Source: Dendronalium phyllosphericum CENA369
GTDB lineage: Bacteria > Cyanobacteriota > Cyanobacteriia > Cyanobacteriales > Nostocaceae
NCBI RefSeq assembly: GCF_016056275.1
Contig: NZ_JAECZA010000014.1
Coordinates: forward strand, 1 to 58,826
Direction of reading: 5' to 3'
Length of the DNA stretch: 58,826 nucleotides
The position numbers and the translations under genes are program-made. Positions 51,098 to 58,826 of the stretch are shown piece by piece (position 1 is the stretch's first letter; the number at the start of each line of letters is the position of its first letter). A model generated the notes under the pieces. That model had not been told where the DNA came from. It worked only from the letters and a program-made list of their open reading frames with translations, and made no database searches.

Positions 51098-53017
51098 ATG
51101 GAAGCATCTTTTGAAATCACCATACAGATGGCGATCGCTGTTTTTGCAGGGATTAGCGCCCAAGTGCTGGCCGCATACTTGCGCGTACCGAGCATCGTCT
51201 TGTTGCTGTTATTAGGTATTGTGCTTGGCTCTGATGGCATTGGGTTTTTGCACCCCCACTTGCTAGGCACAGGACTAGAGGTGATTGTTGCTCTGGCGAC
51301 AGCAATAATTTTATTTGAAGGCGGACTCAACTTGGATCTGCGAGAATTAGGTCGAGTTTCAGTGAGTTTGCAATTACTCGTAACCTTGGGAACGCTAATC
51401 ACACTGCTTGGCGGTAGTATGGCGGCTCATTGGTTAGGTGAATTTCCCTGGAATATAGCTTTTCTCTACGCTTCCATAGTTGTGGTGACAGGGCCAACTG
51501 TGGTCAGTCCTCTACTCAAACAAATCAATGTGGATCGACAAGTGGCAACCCTTTTGGAAGGGGAAGGGGTTTTAATCGATCCAGTGGGGGCCATTCTTGC
51601 CTTCGTTGTCCTTGACACGATTGTGAATGGCGATACCGATCCCATTAACGCTATCGTCGGGTTACTTTTGCGTTTGGGAGTTGGTGCGGCAATTGGTGGA
51701 ATCGGTGGCTATTTGATGAGCTTGATTTTCAAACGCGCCCATTTTTTATCATTCGAGTTAAAAAACTTAGTAGTGTTGGCGATACTGTGGGGTTTGTTTT
51801 GTTGGGCACAAACGATCCGCAGTGAAGCGGGAGTAATGACAACAGTAGTTGCAGGAGCGGTATTTGCCAATTCCTCAGTGCCAGAAGAACGCTTGTTGCG
51901 TAGCTTTAAAGGTCAGTTAACAATTCTGAGCGTTTCTGTACTATTCATCCTGCTAGCAGCGGACCTATCAATCGCTAGTGTGTTTGCTTTGGGTTGGGGC
52001 AGTTTATTTACTGTTTTGGTGTTGATGTTCGTCGTTCGCCCGATTAACATCTTGTTGTGTACCTGGAATAGCGACCTCAATTGGCGACAAAAACTGTTTT
52101 TAAGCTGGGTTGCTCCTAGAGGGATTGTTTCTGCTTCTGTTGCTTCTTTATTTGGAATTTTGCTAACACAGCGAGGCATTAACGGTGGTGATGCCATCAA
52201 AGCCTTAGTCTTTCTGACAATTATCATGACGGTTGTCTGTCAAGGGCTAACAGCTGGCTGGATTGCTAATTGGCTGCAAATCACTTCTAAAGAAGCCACT
52301 GGAGCAGTAATTGTAGGTTGTAATCCGTTGAGTCTATTGATTGCCCGATTCTTTCAAGAACGGGGAGAAAACGTCGTCATGATTGATACTGACCCCGAAT
52401 GTTTTTCCCAAGCAGAAGCCCAAAATCTGCGGGTGATATCGAGCAGTGCCCTTGATGCTGCGGTTCTAGAAGAAGCAGGACTGGCCTCTATAGGCACTTT
52501 TTTGGCGATGACTAGTAATGGTGAAGTGAATTTTGTCTTAGCTCAACGGGCTGCTGAGGAATTTCATCCGCCACGCGTTTTAGCAGTTTTTCCCCGCGAC
52601 CCACAAGCGACTGGAAGCTCAAATAATAAGGTTCACCAAGCTTTTGCCACAGATTTAGCAATTAAGACTTGGAATGAGTACCTCAATGATGGGCGCGTCA
52701 AGTTAGGTACAACTACGCTGGATGAATCGGAATTTTCTAATCAACTAGATCGCATACAAGAAAAGATTCGGACTGGGGTATTAGTGCCTCTGTTGCTAGA
52801 ACGAGAAGAACGCCTACAGATAATGCCAGCAAATCAAGAGTGGGAAGTAGGCGATCGCATTATTTATTTGTTATATGACCCCAGACCTAACCTTTTAAAA
52901 CGTTTATCTGGCGCTACCCAGTCTACTCCTTTGTCTGTTGAAAAGTTACCGGAGTTGGAAGAAGTGCCTCTAGCCAAGTTAGCTCAACTTTCTGTTAGCG
53001 ATGCGCCTGGTGGGTGA
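51098..53017 (+). CDS. CPA1-type Na+(K+)/H+ antiporter with C-terminal nucleotide-binding domain
   Basis: 639 aa. About 12 membrane spans (1-395) with cation/proton antiporter motifs FEGGLNLDLREL, VVTGPTVVSPLL, EGVLIDPVGAILAFVVLD (transport Asp) and SWVAPRGIVSASVASLFG. Residues about 405-530 form a TrkA-N-like Rossmann domain (GAVIVGCNPLSLLIARFFQERGENVVMIDTD) and about 540-615 a TrkA-C-like domain. It exchanges monovalent cations for protons across the plasma or thylakoid membrane, probably gated by nucleotide. Single gene. Confidence 0.92.
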   Translation: MEASFEITIQMAIAVFAGISAQVLAAYLRVPSIVLLLLLGIVLGSDGIGFLHPHLLGTGLEVIVALATAIILFEGGLNLDLRELGRVSVSLQLLVTLGTLITLLGGSMAAHWLGEFPWNIAFLYASIVVVTGPTVVSPLLKQINVDRQVATLLEGEGVLIDPVGAILAFVVLDTIVNGDTDPINAIVGLLLRLGVGAAIGGIGGYLMSLIFKRAHFLSFELKNLVVLAILWGLFCWAQTIRSEAGVMTTVVAGAVFANSSVPEERLLRSFKGQLTILSVSVLFILLAADLSIASVFALGWGSLFTVLVLMFVVRPINILLCTWNSDLNWRQKLFLSWVAPRGIVSASVASLFGILLTQRGINGGDAIKALVFLTIIMTVVCQGLTAGWIANWLQITSKEATGAVIVGCNPLSLLIARFFQERGENVVMIDTDPECFSQAEAQNLRVISSSALDAAVLEEAGLASIGTFLAMTSNGEVNFVLAQRAAEEFHPPRVLAVFPRDPQATGSSNNKVHQAFATDLAIKTWNEYLNDGRVKLGTTTLDESEFSNQLDRIQEKIRTGVLVPLLLEREERLQIMPANQEWEVGDRIIYLLYDPRPNLLKRLSGATQSTPLSVEKLPELEEVPLAKLAQLSVSDAPGG

Positions 53018-53019
53018 GG

Positions 53020-53175
53020 ACGGTACTGGGGACTGGGGATTAGGAACTGGGGACAAGGGAGCAGAGGAGCAGGGGGAGATGAGGGGGATGAGGGAGACAA
53101 GAAATAATAATTACTCCTACCTCCTACCTCCTGCCTTCTGCCTTCTGCCTTCTGACTCTTGACTACTGACTACTG
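53020..53175. repeat. Heptad/nonamer repeat tract
   Basis: Runs of ggggact, gagcagggg/gagatgagg and ctgccttctg units between two convergent genes. The last codons of the cytochrome b-like gene (SLVSSQ) lie in the gactactgact part. Confidence 0.75.
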
Positions 53176-53777
53176 ACTAATGACTCTTCCTGAGACATTT
53201 CCTTTTCTTGCCAGAGTAATGCTGATAAATGCACTACAGCCAGAATTACGGCAGTAATCGAAATCAAATAGTTGTGTATGGCGTACATGTGTTGGACAGT
53301 AAGACTGCTGATTGCTCCGCCGCCCGTCAAGATGTCTCGCAGTTGGGAACCGACTAAAGGAATTGCTTCGATATTTCCTAGCTCTATGTTAAAACGCCAG
53401 TATCCTTCTTGATCCCAAGATAAAATCATCGCTGTCCAATCTAGAGCGATCGCATTCAGGGTGAATAAAATGCCGCTCACCCAAGCAATCAGCCAACTCT
53501 TGCGAAATTGGCGACTTAAAAACATTGCCACAATTTGAATCAGGGCGATCGCGATTACTGCATTACCAGCAAGATCGTGCGCTCTGTGGAATAGCCAACC
53601 GTATTTCACTTCTGTATCAATCATTCTCAGTGAATGATAAGCCCCACCTGCTGTCGGTTCGTAGTAAAAAGACAGTAAAATTCCGGTTGAGACATAAATT
53701 AAAGACAAGCTAAGAATTACGACTGAGATTACAGTCGTTAGTCGCTGCAAAATCCTATCGAACTCGGTGCTTTGCAT
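53163..53777 (-). CDS. Cytochrome b N-terminal-domain protein (PetB-like) with altered haem ligand
   Basis: 204 aa, four membrane spans, like cytochrome b6 in length and spacing. Helix B has YGWLFHRAHDLAGN with ligand His at about 67, but the residue 14 positions on, which should be the second haem ligand, is Gln81 (IALIQIV). Helix D retains both His (168 and 183). One b haem should thus bind normally and the other lack an axial His. It also lacks the b6 Cys for haem c. Not the housekeeping petB; probably an auxiliary cytochrome b in membrane electron transfer. Confidence 0.82.
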   Translation of the reverse strand: MQSTEFDRILQRLTTVISVVILSLSLIYVSTGILLSFYYEPTAGGAYHSLRMIDTEVKYGWLFHRAHDLAGNAVIAIALIQIVAMFLSRQFRKSWLIAWVSGILFTLNAIALDWTAMILSWDQEGYWRFNIELGNIEAIPLVGSQLRDILTGGGAISSLTVQHMYAIHNYLISITAVILAVVHLSALLWQEKEMSQEESLVSSQ

Positions 53778-53879
53778 GGCTGACTCCTCTTAAATTTTTT
53801 AACTAAAAGTGTATTTTTATTACAATTTTAGCTAAGAAAAATTAAGTTATTTTGTGTTTTATCATAAAAAGAAACTTTA

Positions 53880-54575
53880 TTAAATTAAATATCGTACCCA
53901 AGCTTTTAATGGTTCTGGCGAACCGTACCAAATTCCCGGACTTCTGGGGGAATGCCTGACACCTTCAATCACAAGATTTTCAGCACCTTCTAGATGGGCA
54001 GTTGCAATCGGTGTGATGCCATCTCCCCAAGTGTTACCAGTACCACAGGTTAATTGATAACTGCTGTAAGCTAGCCAGCTGCCACGCCGCCTTGCTCCAA
54101 AAATGGTTTTTCCCGCAACACAAACGTAACGGACATTTTTGTAAAAAGCTCCAGGGTAGTTATTGTTAACAAAATCCAGAGTTGAGCGCGTCCAGCGTTC
54201 TTGGCTGATATGGGGCGTACCTAGAGTAATCAGAGTAGCAACCAAGGGGTGAGCTTTCCAAAGGGACGATTTCAGCTCGCTCCTTGCTAAATAAGGTTTT
54301 TCTCCCAAATAAATACGGGAAATCCAACCTCCAGCTGAGTGACCAATCAAGTTGATTTGAGCGGCATTACATTCAAGTAATATCTGTTTGACTGTGCGAT
54401 CGAGTTTCCCCAAAATCGGCGTTACTGGTCTTCCACCGAGAGTAGATATCCAGTCCCGCCGTCGCAGCGGGACTGTAACCGTTGGAAACCCCAACTGCTT
54501 GAGGGATTCTTCTAATTGGCGATAAGCGATCGCACTTTCTAAATATCCAGGTAAAATAACGGTAGGTAATGGCAT
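53880..54575 (-). CDS. Alpha/beta hydrolase, lipase-like
   Basis: 231 aa. Oxyanion and nucleophile elbow LIGHSAGGWISRIYLG (catalytic Ser), GDGITPIATA with the probable acid, and EGVRHSPRSPG with the His. N-terminal LPGYLES loop. No signal peptide; cytoplasmic or membrane-associated. Resembles triacylglycerol-lipase-like hydrolases common in cyanobacteria and plants; substrate unknown. Single gene. Confidence 0.85.
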   Translation of the reverse strand: MPLPTVILPGYLESAIAYRQLEESLKQLGFPTVTVPLRRRDWISTLGGRPVTPILGKLDRTVKQILLECNAAQINLIGHSAGGWISRIYLGEKPYLARSELKSSLWKAHPLVATLITLGTPHISQERWTRSTLDFVNNNYPGAFYKNVRYVCVAGKTIFGARRRGSWLAYSSYQLTCGTGNTWGDGITPIATAHLEGAENLVIEGVRHSPRSPGIWYGSPEPLKAWVRYLI

Positions 54576-55069
54576 TTTGGCAATTTAGGCGTTCAAATAT
54601 TAAAAAGTAATGCCAATCTGAGGACAAAGAGCAAAATTAGCTACAGTTTGCGATTGGGGCGATGTGGTATTGTTTGCTCAAATTTCCTTATGTGTTACGA
54701 GCATTGGGAAATATATTACAAAAGCAAAACTGAATCAAAAGTAGTCAGGAGGTCAAATAGGTAACTCAAGCAAGCCTAGTCTACGTCTTGAGACTGACGC
54801 GTTCGCCTTGACTAACAACTACTCTAGGTTTCAGTTTTTGTTGTGCATCACCTCACAAAAATTGAAGCGATCGTTTTTAAGAACTTCGTCAGCAAATGCA
54901 ACTCAAAAGTGCAATACTGCCTTATTAAAATAAAAACTTCAAAAAAATACAATCTTACCGTTTTGAGTGCCAGCGCAGGAAGTTATTATTTTTAAGAGGG
55001 CGCAACTATTGCAATAAAGATAAATTCCCTTGTGTTAACTGCAATTGAGCCGAGTGAACGATAACAGCT
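54576..55069. other. Intergenic region between lipase and TonB-like genes
   Basis: 494 bp between divergent genes; nothing recognised beyond a weak gacgcgttcgcc repeat near 54796. Confidence 0.5.
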
Positions 55070-56566
55070 ATGTCTTACGTCTCCCTACTAAAAAATATAC
55101 CAGAAGTCTTAAGCCAGCCAACTGGAATAGCAGCTATAGCATCTCTTGGTATCCACGGTGCTATTGCGTTGATTGTGCCATTGATGCCTATAGACTCTAG
55201 CAAATCTCAACAATCAGCATCAACAAAACCAGTAGGAATTTTGGAATTAAGCCAAGCAGACCAAAACCGTCTGCCGCAAACTCCAAATAGCAACCAAGTT
55301 GCTTTGCAACCCCAACTACCCCAACTACCCCAACAATCTCAATTACCTCTCCAACAATCTCAATTACCTCTCCAACAATCTCAATTACCTCTTCAACAGT
55401 CAGTTCCGCCAAATCTGGATGCCCAATCGATTGTGTTGCCCCCGTCGCCACCTGCGTATATGCAACCAATCTCACCACCGATTGTCACAAACCCAAACGA
55501 TTATCGTATTTCTTCCTCGTCTCCACGCCGGTCTTTGCAGCAAGTTCCTAGAAATGACCTAGGATTTGATACGTCTGGTTTCAATGCTGCTAACAAAAAA
55601 TTCACTACACCAATTTCTAATTTTAGCGAAAAGGAATTAGCGTTAGGAGAATCTAAACCGCTGCCTGTAGATCCGTTGCCGAAAGTATCTCCGGCTAGAA
55701 TACCCAATGATTTGCTGAATGCCCAGCCTCCTAGCCCTTCAGTTGCTCCACCGATTACGGCGGCAAACAGTAATATCACTCGCCAAACTACGCCAGTTAG
55801 CAATGATACGTACAAAGTTGCTCAAAACCGATCGCAAGTAGCTCCGATTGGAGAAATTCCCAAAGCTGGAGATAACTTGACCTTAGCAAGTGAAAGTATT
55901 AGCAGGCAGTCAGGCGTTACACCTAAAATGCCTAATTTGCCTACGCAAGCCACACAACAGACTATCGTTGCTCAGGTAAACTCTTACGAAAATTTGAGAA
56001 AAGCTGTTCAGAGAGAATACCCCCATTCGCAAGAAAAAGCAGTCATTCGCGACACAATCTCTACAGATAAACCTGGCATTGAAGGTACGGTATTGGGTTA
56101 TTTAGTAGTAGATCCTGAAGGTAAAGTCTTAGACATCAAGTTCCAAGACAAGTCAATTACCCCTGATTTACAATTAAAGGCTAGAGAATATTTCAATGCT
56201 AAGGCTCCTAAGGGAGATAAGCAGACTAACCGTTATCCATTTAGCCTGCGTTTCCAAAACAATGACAATAACTCTGCTGAGGCTACTCAAGAGCAAAAGC
56301 CAGCTGTAGTTATTCCCAAACCTTTGTCTACATCGGTTAATGGAAATCAGCCAACGTCAACACCAGCAACTAGTGTTAAACCATTACCAGCACTGCGAAT
56401 TAGAAACGAGCAGCCAGCACCTGCACCGATAACCAATGTCAAACCATTGCCTACACCAGCTGCTAACAATACTCAACAGCCGCTCTCTGTCGAACCCAGT
56501 CAAAAATTAATACAAAAGTTGAACGAGGTAAGACAGCAAAGACAAAACTCTAATCCAGAAAAATAA
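55070..56566 (+). CDS. TonB-like proline/glutamine-rich envelope protein
   Basis: 498 aa. One membrane span near the N-terminus (about 17-42, GIAAIASLGIHGAIALIVPLM), a long Pro/Gln/Ser/Asn-rich spacer (about 45-300), then a compact domain (about 305-405; GYLVVDPEGKVLDIKFQDKSITPDLQLKAREYFNAKAP) like TonB C-terminal domains, and a Pro-rich tail. It probably spans the periplasm to couple with outer-membrane transporters. The spacer contains three perfect 21-bp DNA repeats (55331-55393) encoding QQSQLPL, likely variable in number. No exbB/exbD is adjacent. Confidence 0.75.
   Translation: MSYVSLLKNIPEVLSQPTGIAAIASLGIHGAIALIVPLMPIDSSKSQQSASTKPVGILELSQADQNRLPQTPNSNQVALQPQLPQLPQQSQLPLQQSQLPLQQSQLPLQQSVPPNLDAQSIVLPPSPPAYMQPISPPIVTNPNDYRISSSSPRRSLQQVPRNDLGFDTSGFNAANKKFTTPISNFSEKELALGESKPLPVDPLPKVSPARIPNDLLNAQPPSPSVAPPITAANSNITRQTTPVSNDTYKVAQNRSQVAPIGEIPKAGDNLTLASESISRQSGVTPKMPNLPTQATQQTIVAQVNSYENLRKAVQREYPHSQEKAVIRDTISTDKPGIEGTVLGYLVVDPEGKVLDIKFQDKSITPDLQLKAREYFNAKAPKGDKQTNRYPFSLRFQNNDNNSAEATQEQKPAVVIPKPLSTSVNGNQPTSTPATSVKPLPALRIRNEQPAPAPITNVKPLPTPAANNTQQPLSVEPSQKLIQKLNEVRQQRQNSNPEK
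55331..55393. repeat. Three tandem 21-bp repeats in the TonB-like gene
   Basis: Units start at 55331, 55352 and 55373 (caacaatctcaattacctct-c), each encoding QQSQLPL in frame. Confidence 0.9.
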
Positions 56567-56900
56567 AAACGGTTTGGAGTTTCACGCTAGTTTTCTCAAG
56601 TCAACCCATTGCTGCACGGTGAGTCCAGCATTGCAAGAGGGTTTACCTCGGCTGTGACGACTGGTGTGGCAAAACCGTACGCCAAGCTGGCTCCTTAAGT
56701 ACAGGAGCCAGTATTTTGCATAAATTTCCACGCCACTACTACAACAAGGCAAAAGTAAATCGAACCTTGAGCGAATAACTATAGCCGTAGCCACACCCTT
56801 TAGGAGAGTTATGATTGCTCAAAGTCTTAAAGTAACTGGGTTTTTACTCAGCACTCAGCACTCAGTACTCAGCACTCAGCACTCAGCACTTTGCTATAAA
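56567..56900. other. Gap between the TonB-like gene and petJ
   Basis: Contains the terminator 56687-56718 and the actcagc heptad tract 56843-56890. The segment 56600-56680 is relatively GC-rich but I recognise no product. Confidence 0.5.
56687..56718 (+). terminator. Likely terminator downstream of the TonB-like gene
   Basis: 9-bp perfect stem ctggctcct/aggagccag (56687-56695, 56703-56711) followed by tatttt. Confidence 0.65.
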
Positions 56901-57248
56901 TCACCAACCTTGTTCTGATTGTTGGAGAACGTAAGCAGCTACTTCTAAAATTTCCTCAGCGCTCAACTTGTTTTTAAAGGCAGGCATAGCATTTTTGCCG
57001 TTCTGTACTTGATGGATAATCGCCTGAATTCGATCTCGTTCATAGTTTTCCAGGTACTTTAACAATGCTTCCTTTTTCAAAGTTTTCTGAGAAATGAGGA
57101 TATTACCACCACCTATATGGCAGGCAGCACAGTTATCATTGAAAATTTTGGCTCCGTTGGGTGTTTCGGCAGCTAGTGCTGGATGAATAGAGGTCAGTCT
57201 GAATAGAGCGATCGCCGACAATAATACTATTAATATACGTATTTTCAA
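56901..57248 (-). CDS. petJ: Cytochrome c6
   Basis: About 115 aa precursor. Signal peptide (LIVLLSAIALFRLTSIHPALA) targets the thylakoid lumen. Haem motif CAACH with axial Met in NAMPAFKNKLSAEEILEVAAYV, and C-terminal QSEQGW. It carries electrons from cytochrome b6f to photosystem I or cytochrome oxidase, in alternation with plastocyanin encoded next door. I chose TTG 57248 because GAGGAG sits 6 nt upstream; the ATG at 57278 would place the ribosome site inside the gene. Together with petE it offers the copper-dependent switch between the two carriers. Confidence 0.9.
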   Translation of the reverse strand: MKIRILIVLLSAIALFRLTSIHPALAAETPNGAKIFNDNCAACHIGGGNILISQKTLKKEALLKYLENYERDRIQAIIHQVQNGKNAMPAFKNKLSAEEILEVAAYVLQQSEQGW

Positions 57249-57597
57249 GATATTCTCCTCACAAGAAGCCTCCAGCAACTCATTCTATGGTTTAAAAGAA
57301 GCCTCAGAATAGTTATTCTAAAGTTGCCAGTCGCTATTTGTACTCTACCCCATAAGGTTTTATTTCCTAGAGAGTATAAACGTGATTAATTTCTGATGTA
57401 GGCAAATTTGAACAAAATTAGCGGTGACGAGCTCATAACCTCCATCGCCATGTGGCGTTGAGTATTCTCGGCGGAAATAGGACTCGTCACCGCCATTTAT
57501 CTTTCCTTTTATGAACCACTCTAGAAAGGTGGCGTGTTGGTTTTGGCCAATCTTGCTGAGGAACCGGGAAAATTATCTTGTCTCAAAAGTGCTGATT
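57249..57597. other. Gap between petE and petJ
   Basis: Non-coding; holds the branched hairpin 57421-57493 and the petJ promoter region. Confidence 0.5.
57421..57493 (-). other. Branched hairpin downstream of petE
   Basis: Perfect 11-bp outer stem gcggtgacgag (57421-57431) with 57483-57493, enclosing an inner cgcca/tggcg stem (57446-57457). The minus strand continues taattttgtt. Either a terminator of petE or a small structured RNA. Confidence 0.5.
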
Positions 57598-58014
57598 CTA
57601 TTCGACAACGATTTTACCAGCCATACCAGCACCACGGTGGGGTTCGCAATAGAAGCTATATTCACCAGCAGGCGCGTCTTTTGGAAAAGTGGTTGTTTGC
57701 TTTTGACCGGGACTCATCAACAACTGTTTATGAGACAGAGATTTTGCTAAATCAGCGCTCTTAGATGGGTTTTTGCCAGCGTCAAACACAACATTATGGG
57801 GAGGAACTTTATTGTTCACCCATTCAATTGTGTCGCCTGGTTTAATTGTCAACTTAGATGGTTCAAATGCCAATAATCCTTTATCACTACCCAGTTTCAC
57901 CTGATATGTTTCAGCCGCAGCGCTGGGAGTAAAAACAGCAAAGCTACTAACAACTAAAAGGATTGTTAACACAGCTAGGCTAAAGCGTCGCCAGCTTGCC
58001 GCAATTAATTTCAT
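57598..58014 (-). CDS. petE: Plastocyanin
   Basis: 138 aa precursor with signal peptide about 1-33 ([14 protein letters not shown]). Blue-copper ligands: His in PPHNVVFD and Cys-His-Met in [15 protein letters not shown]. Lumenal electron carrier between cytochrome b6f and photosystem I. Length and sequence are typical of Nostocales. A 7-bp perfect inverted repeat 64-80 nt upstream of the ATG may be a regulator site. Confidence 0.97.
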   Translation of the reverse strand: MKLIAASWRRFSLAVLTILLVVSSFAVFTPSAAAETYQVKLGSDKGLLAFEPSKLTIKPGDTIEWVNNKVPPHNVVFDAGKNPSKSADLAKSLSHKQLLMSPGQKQTTTFPKDAPAGEYSFYCEPHRGAGMAGKIVVE

Positions 58015-58077
58015 GACTCTCTCCTAACAAATAGTTTTTATTTTGCTTATTTCATTTTAAATAAAATCAACGCTAAA

Positions 58078-58094
58078 TATGACAATCTGTCATA
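58078..58094 (-). promoter_or_regulatory. Putative operator upstream of petE
   Basis: TATGACAatcTGTCATA, perfect 7-bp arms with a 3-nt spacer, 64-80 nt upstream of the petE ATG. The dyad type fits BlaI/CopY-class regulators, which are known to control the petE/petJ switch in cyanobacteria; assignment is inference. Confidence 0.5.
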
Positions 58095-58264
58095 GATAGA
58101 ATTTTTTTTAACAATAGGGAAAAATACATAGCAAAAAATTGCGCAAATAGCAATAACTACTAAATTGCATTACACTAAAAAATCTCAGGGTAAAGTAAAG
58201 AAGGTAAACAGTCTAAATCAGAATTTTTTATTTTTCTTGAGAAATTATCCCCTTGCCTTGCTTT

Positions 58265-58759
58265 TCAAAAATTTTCTGTACCCCAACCAGGAGCTTTTTG
58301 GGCTGCTGTGAGAACAAAGGCAGCTAAACTTTCTATTTGCTGTTGCGATAATTGACTTGGAGGTAACTGACGACACCAGTAAGTTTCTTGACTACCATCG
58401 TAGGTCATGGGTTGGCGCATGAAGGTAACTAGAGAATTGACGCGATCGCGTGGAGGATAAGCTTTTTGAAGCTTTAAGAGCGACAGAGAGACTTGCGGAT
58501 CTGGCAACGTCGCACCGCCCACATGACAATTAATACAGTTATTTTCAAATAATTGCTTGCCTACAGACAATTCTTGCGGTGAAAACAAACGCGTGTTACT
58601 TTGTTCGTCCATTTCTAGAGAAATTGGCTCTGTGACATGCAAGTATCTAGCTATGTAGGGGTCAATCTTGTTAGCAGCTTGGGCTGGTAAGCTACTGCTG
58701 TGGTAGACCACAAAAACAATGACTAAAACCAATAAACGGGTAAATAACTGACACAGCAT
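58265..58759 (-). CDS. psbV2: Cytochrome c550-like protein PsbV2
   Basis: 164 aa precursor with signal peptide about 1-28 (SSLPAQA). Haem motif CINCHVGG. The second axial position, His in PsbV, falls in TYWCRQLPP, giving a Cys, the hallmark of PsbV2. Conserved PPRDRVNSLVTFMRQPMTYDG and APGWGTENF end. PsbV2 is a low-potential paralogue of the photosystem II extrinsic cytochrome c550, of uncertain function. In other cyanobacteria psbV, psbV2 and petJ are neighbours; psbV may lie just beyond the right edge. Confidence 0.9.
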   Translation of the reverse strand: MLCQLFTRLLVLVIVFVVYHSSSLPAQAANKIDPYIARYLHVTEPISLEMDEQSNTRLFSPQELSVGKQLFENNCINCHVGGATLPDPQVSLSLLKLQKAYPPRDRVNSLVTFMRQPMTYDGSQETYWCRQLPPSQLSQQQIESLAAFVLTAAQKAPGWGTENF

Positions 58760-58794
58760 CAGAAGCTAGTGAGTGATTGCGAGCAAACGTATAA

Positions 58795-58826
58795 CTGAGG
58801 TACTGGGGACTGGGGACTGGGGACTG
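58795..58826. repeat. ggggact heptad repeat at the window edge
   Basis: At least four ggggact units running off the end of the window. Confidence 0.85.

Noticed and set aside
56582-56794. 70-codon minus-strand frame after the TonB-like gene, considered as a transposase remnant
   Set aside because: No motif I could match; it overlaps the terminator hairpin.

Overview
The window is chromosomal DNA from a filamentous, probably heterocyst-forming cyanobacterium (Nostocales-type). The indications are very frequent HIP1 octamers (GCGATCGC), heptameric short tandem repeats, plastocyanin, cytochrome c6 and PsbV2 genes, and a complete core scytonemin cluster. Species cannot be fixed from sequence alone.

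Layout. 0.1-5 kb: a TPR-type Ser/Thr kinase, a decayed IS remnant with terminal inverted repeats, and two low-complexity repeat proteins, one with a PEP-CTERM tail. 5.4-26.8 kb, all on the minus strand: a scytonemin sunscreen locus in the order scyA-scyB-scyC-scyD-scyE-scyF-glycosyltransferase-tyrA-aroB-trpE/G-trpC-trpA-trpB-trpD-aroF (transcription order), closed by a strong intrinsic terminator near 5.25 kb. The aro/trp/tyr copies supply tryptophan and hydroxyphenylpyruvate. ScyB, ScyA and ScyC build the monomer, and ScyD, ScyE and ScyF are exported PEP-CTERM proteins. Divergent at 28.3-31.2 kb are the PAS-rich histidine kinase and AraC-type response regulator known to flank and control this cluster in Nostoc punctiforme. 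31.5-40.2 kb: a DUF2330/RnfD-like pair; a hopanoid side-chain operon (squalene/phytoene-synthase family protein, HpnJ, HpnK); stress genes (ChaB-domain protein, Dps); and a small secreted protein.

40.9-44.0 kb, minus strand: a dense array of 34 tRNA genes plus one remnant, covering all 20 amino acids. It carries many oddities: three genes have the same small repeat inserted in the T-loop, one has a 47-nt hairpin in the D-arm, and all five leucine isoacceptors have short (class I) variable loops. 44.4-58.8 kb: a NodB deacetylase, small conserved proteins, a sensor kinase lacking its phospho-acceptor His, an SRPBCC protein, an ordinary tRNA-Glu, a CPA-type antiporter, a cytochrome b-like protein, a lipase, a TonB-like protein, petJ, petE and psbV2.

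The strongest candidates for something undescribed are the tRNA array with its inserted repeats and class-I leucine tRNAs, and a 49-bp motif. That motif occurs three times upstream of scyA and once, at almost the same distance from the ATG, upstream of the PEP-CTERM repeat protein at 2.8-3.9 kb. It suggests that this protein belongs to the scytonemin regulon. All family assignments were made by eye from motifs; no database search was run.
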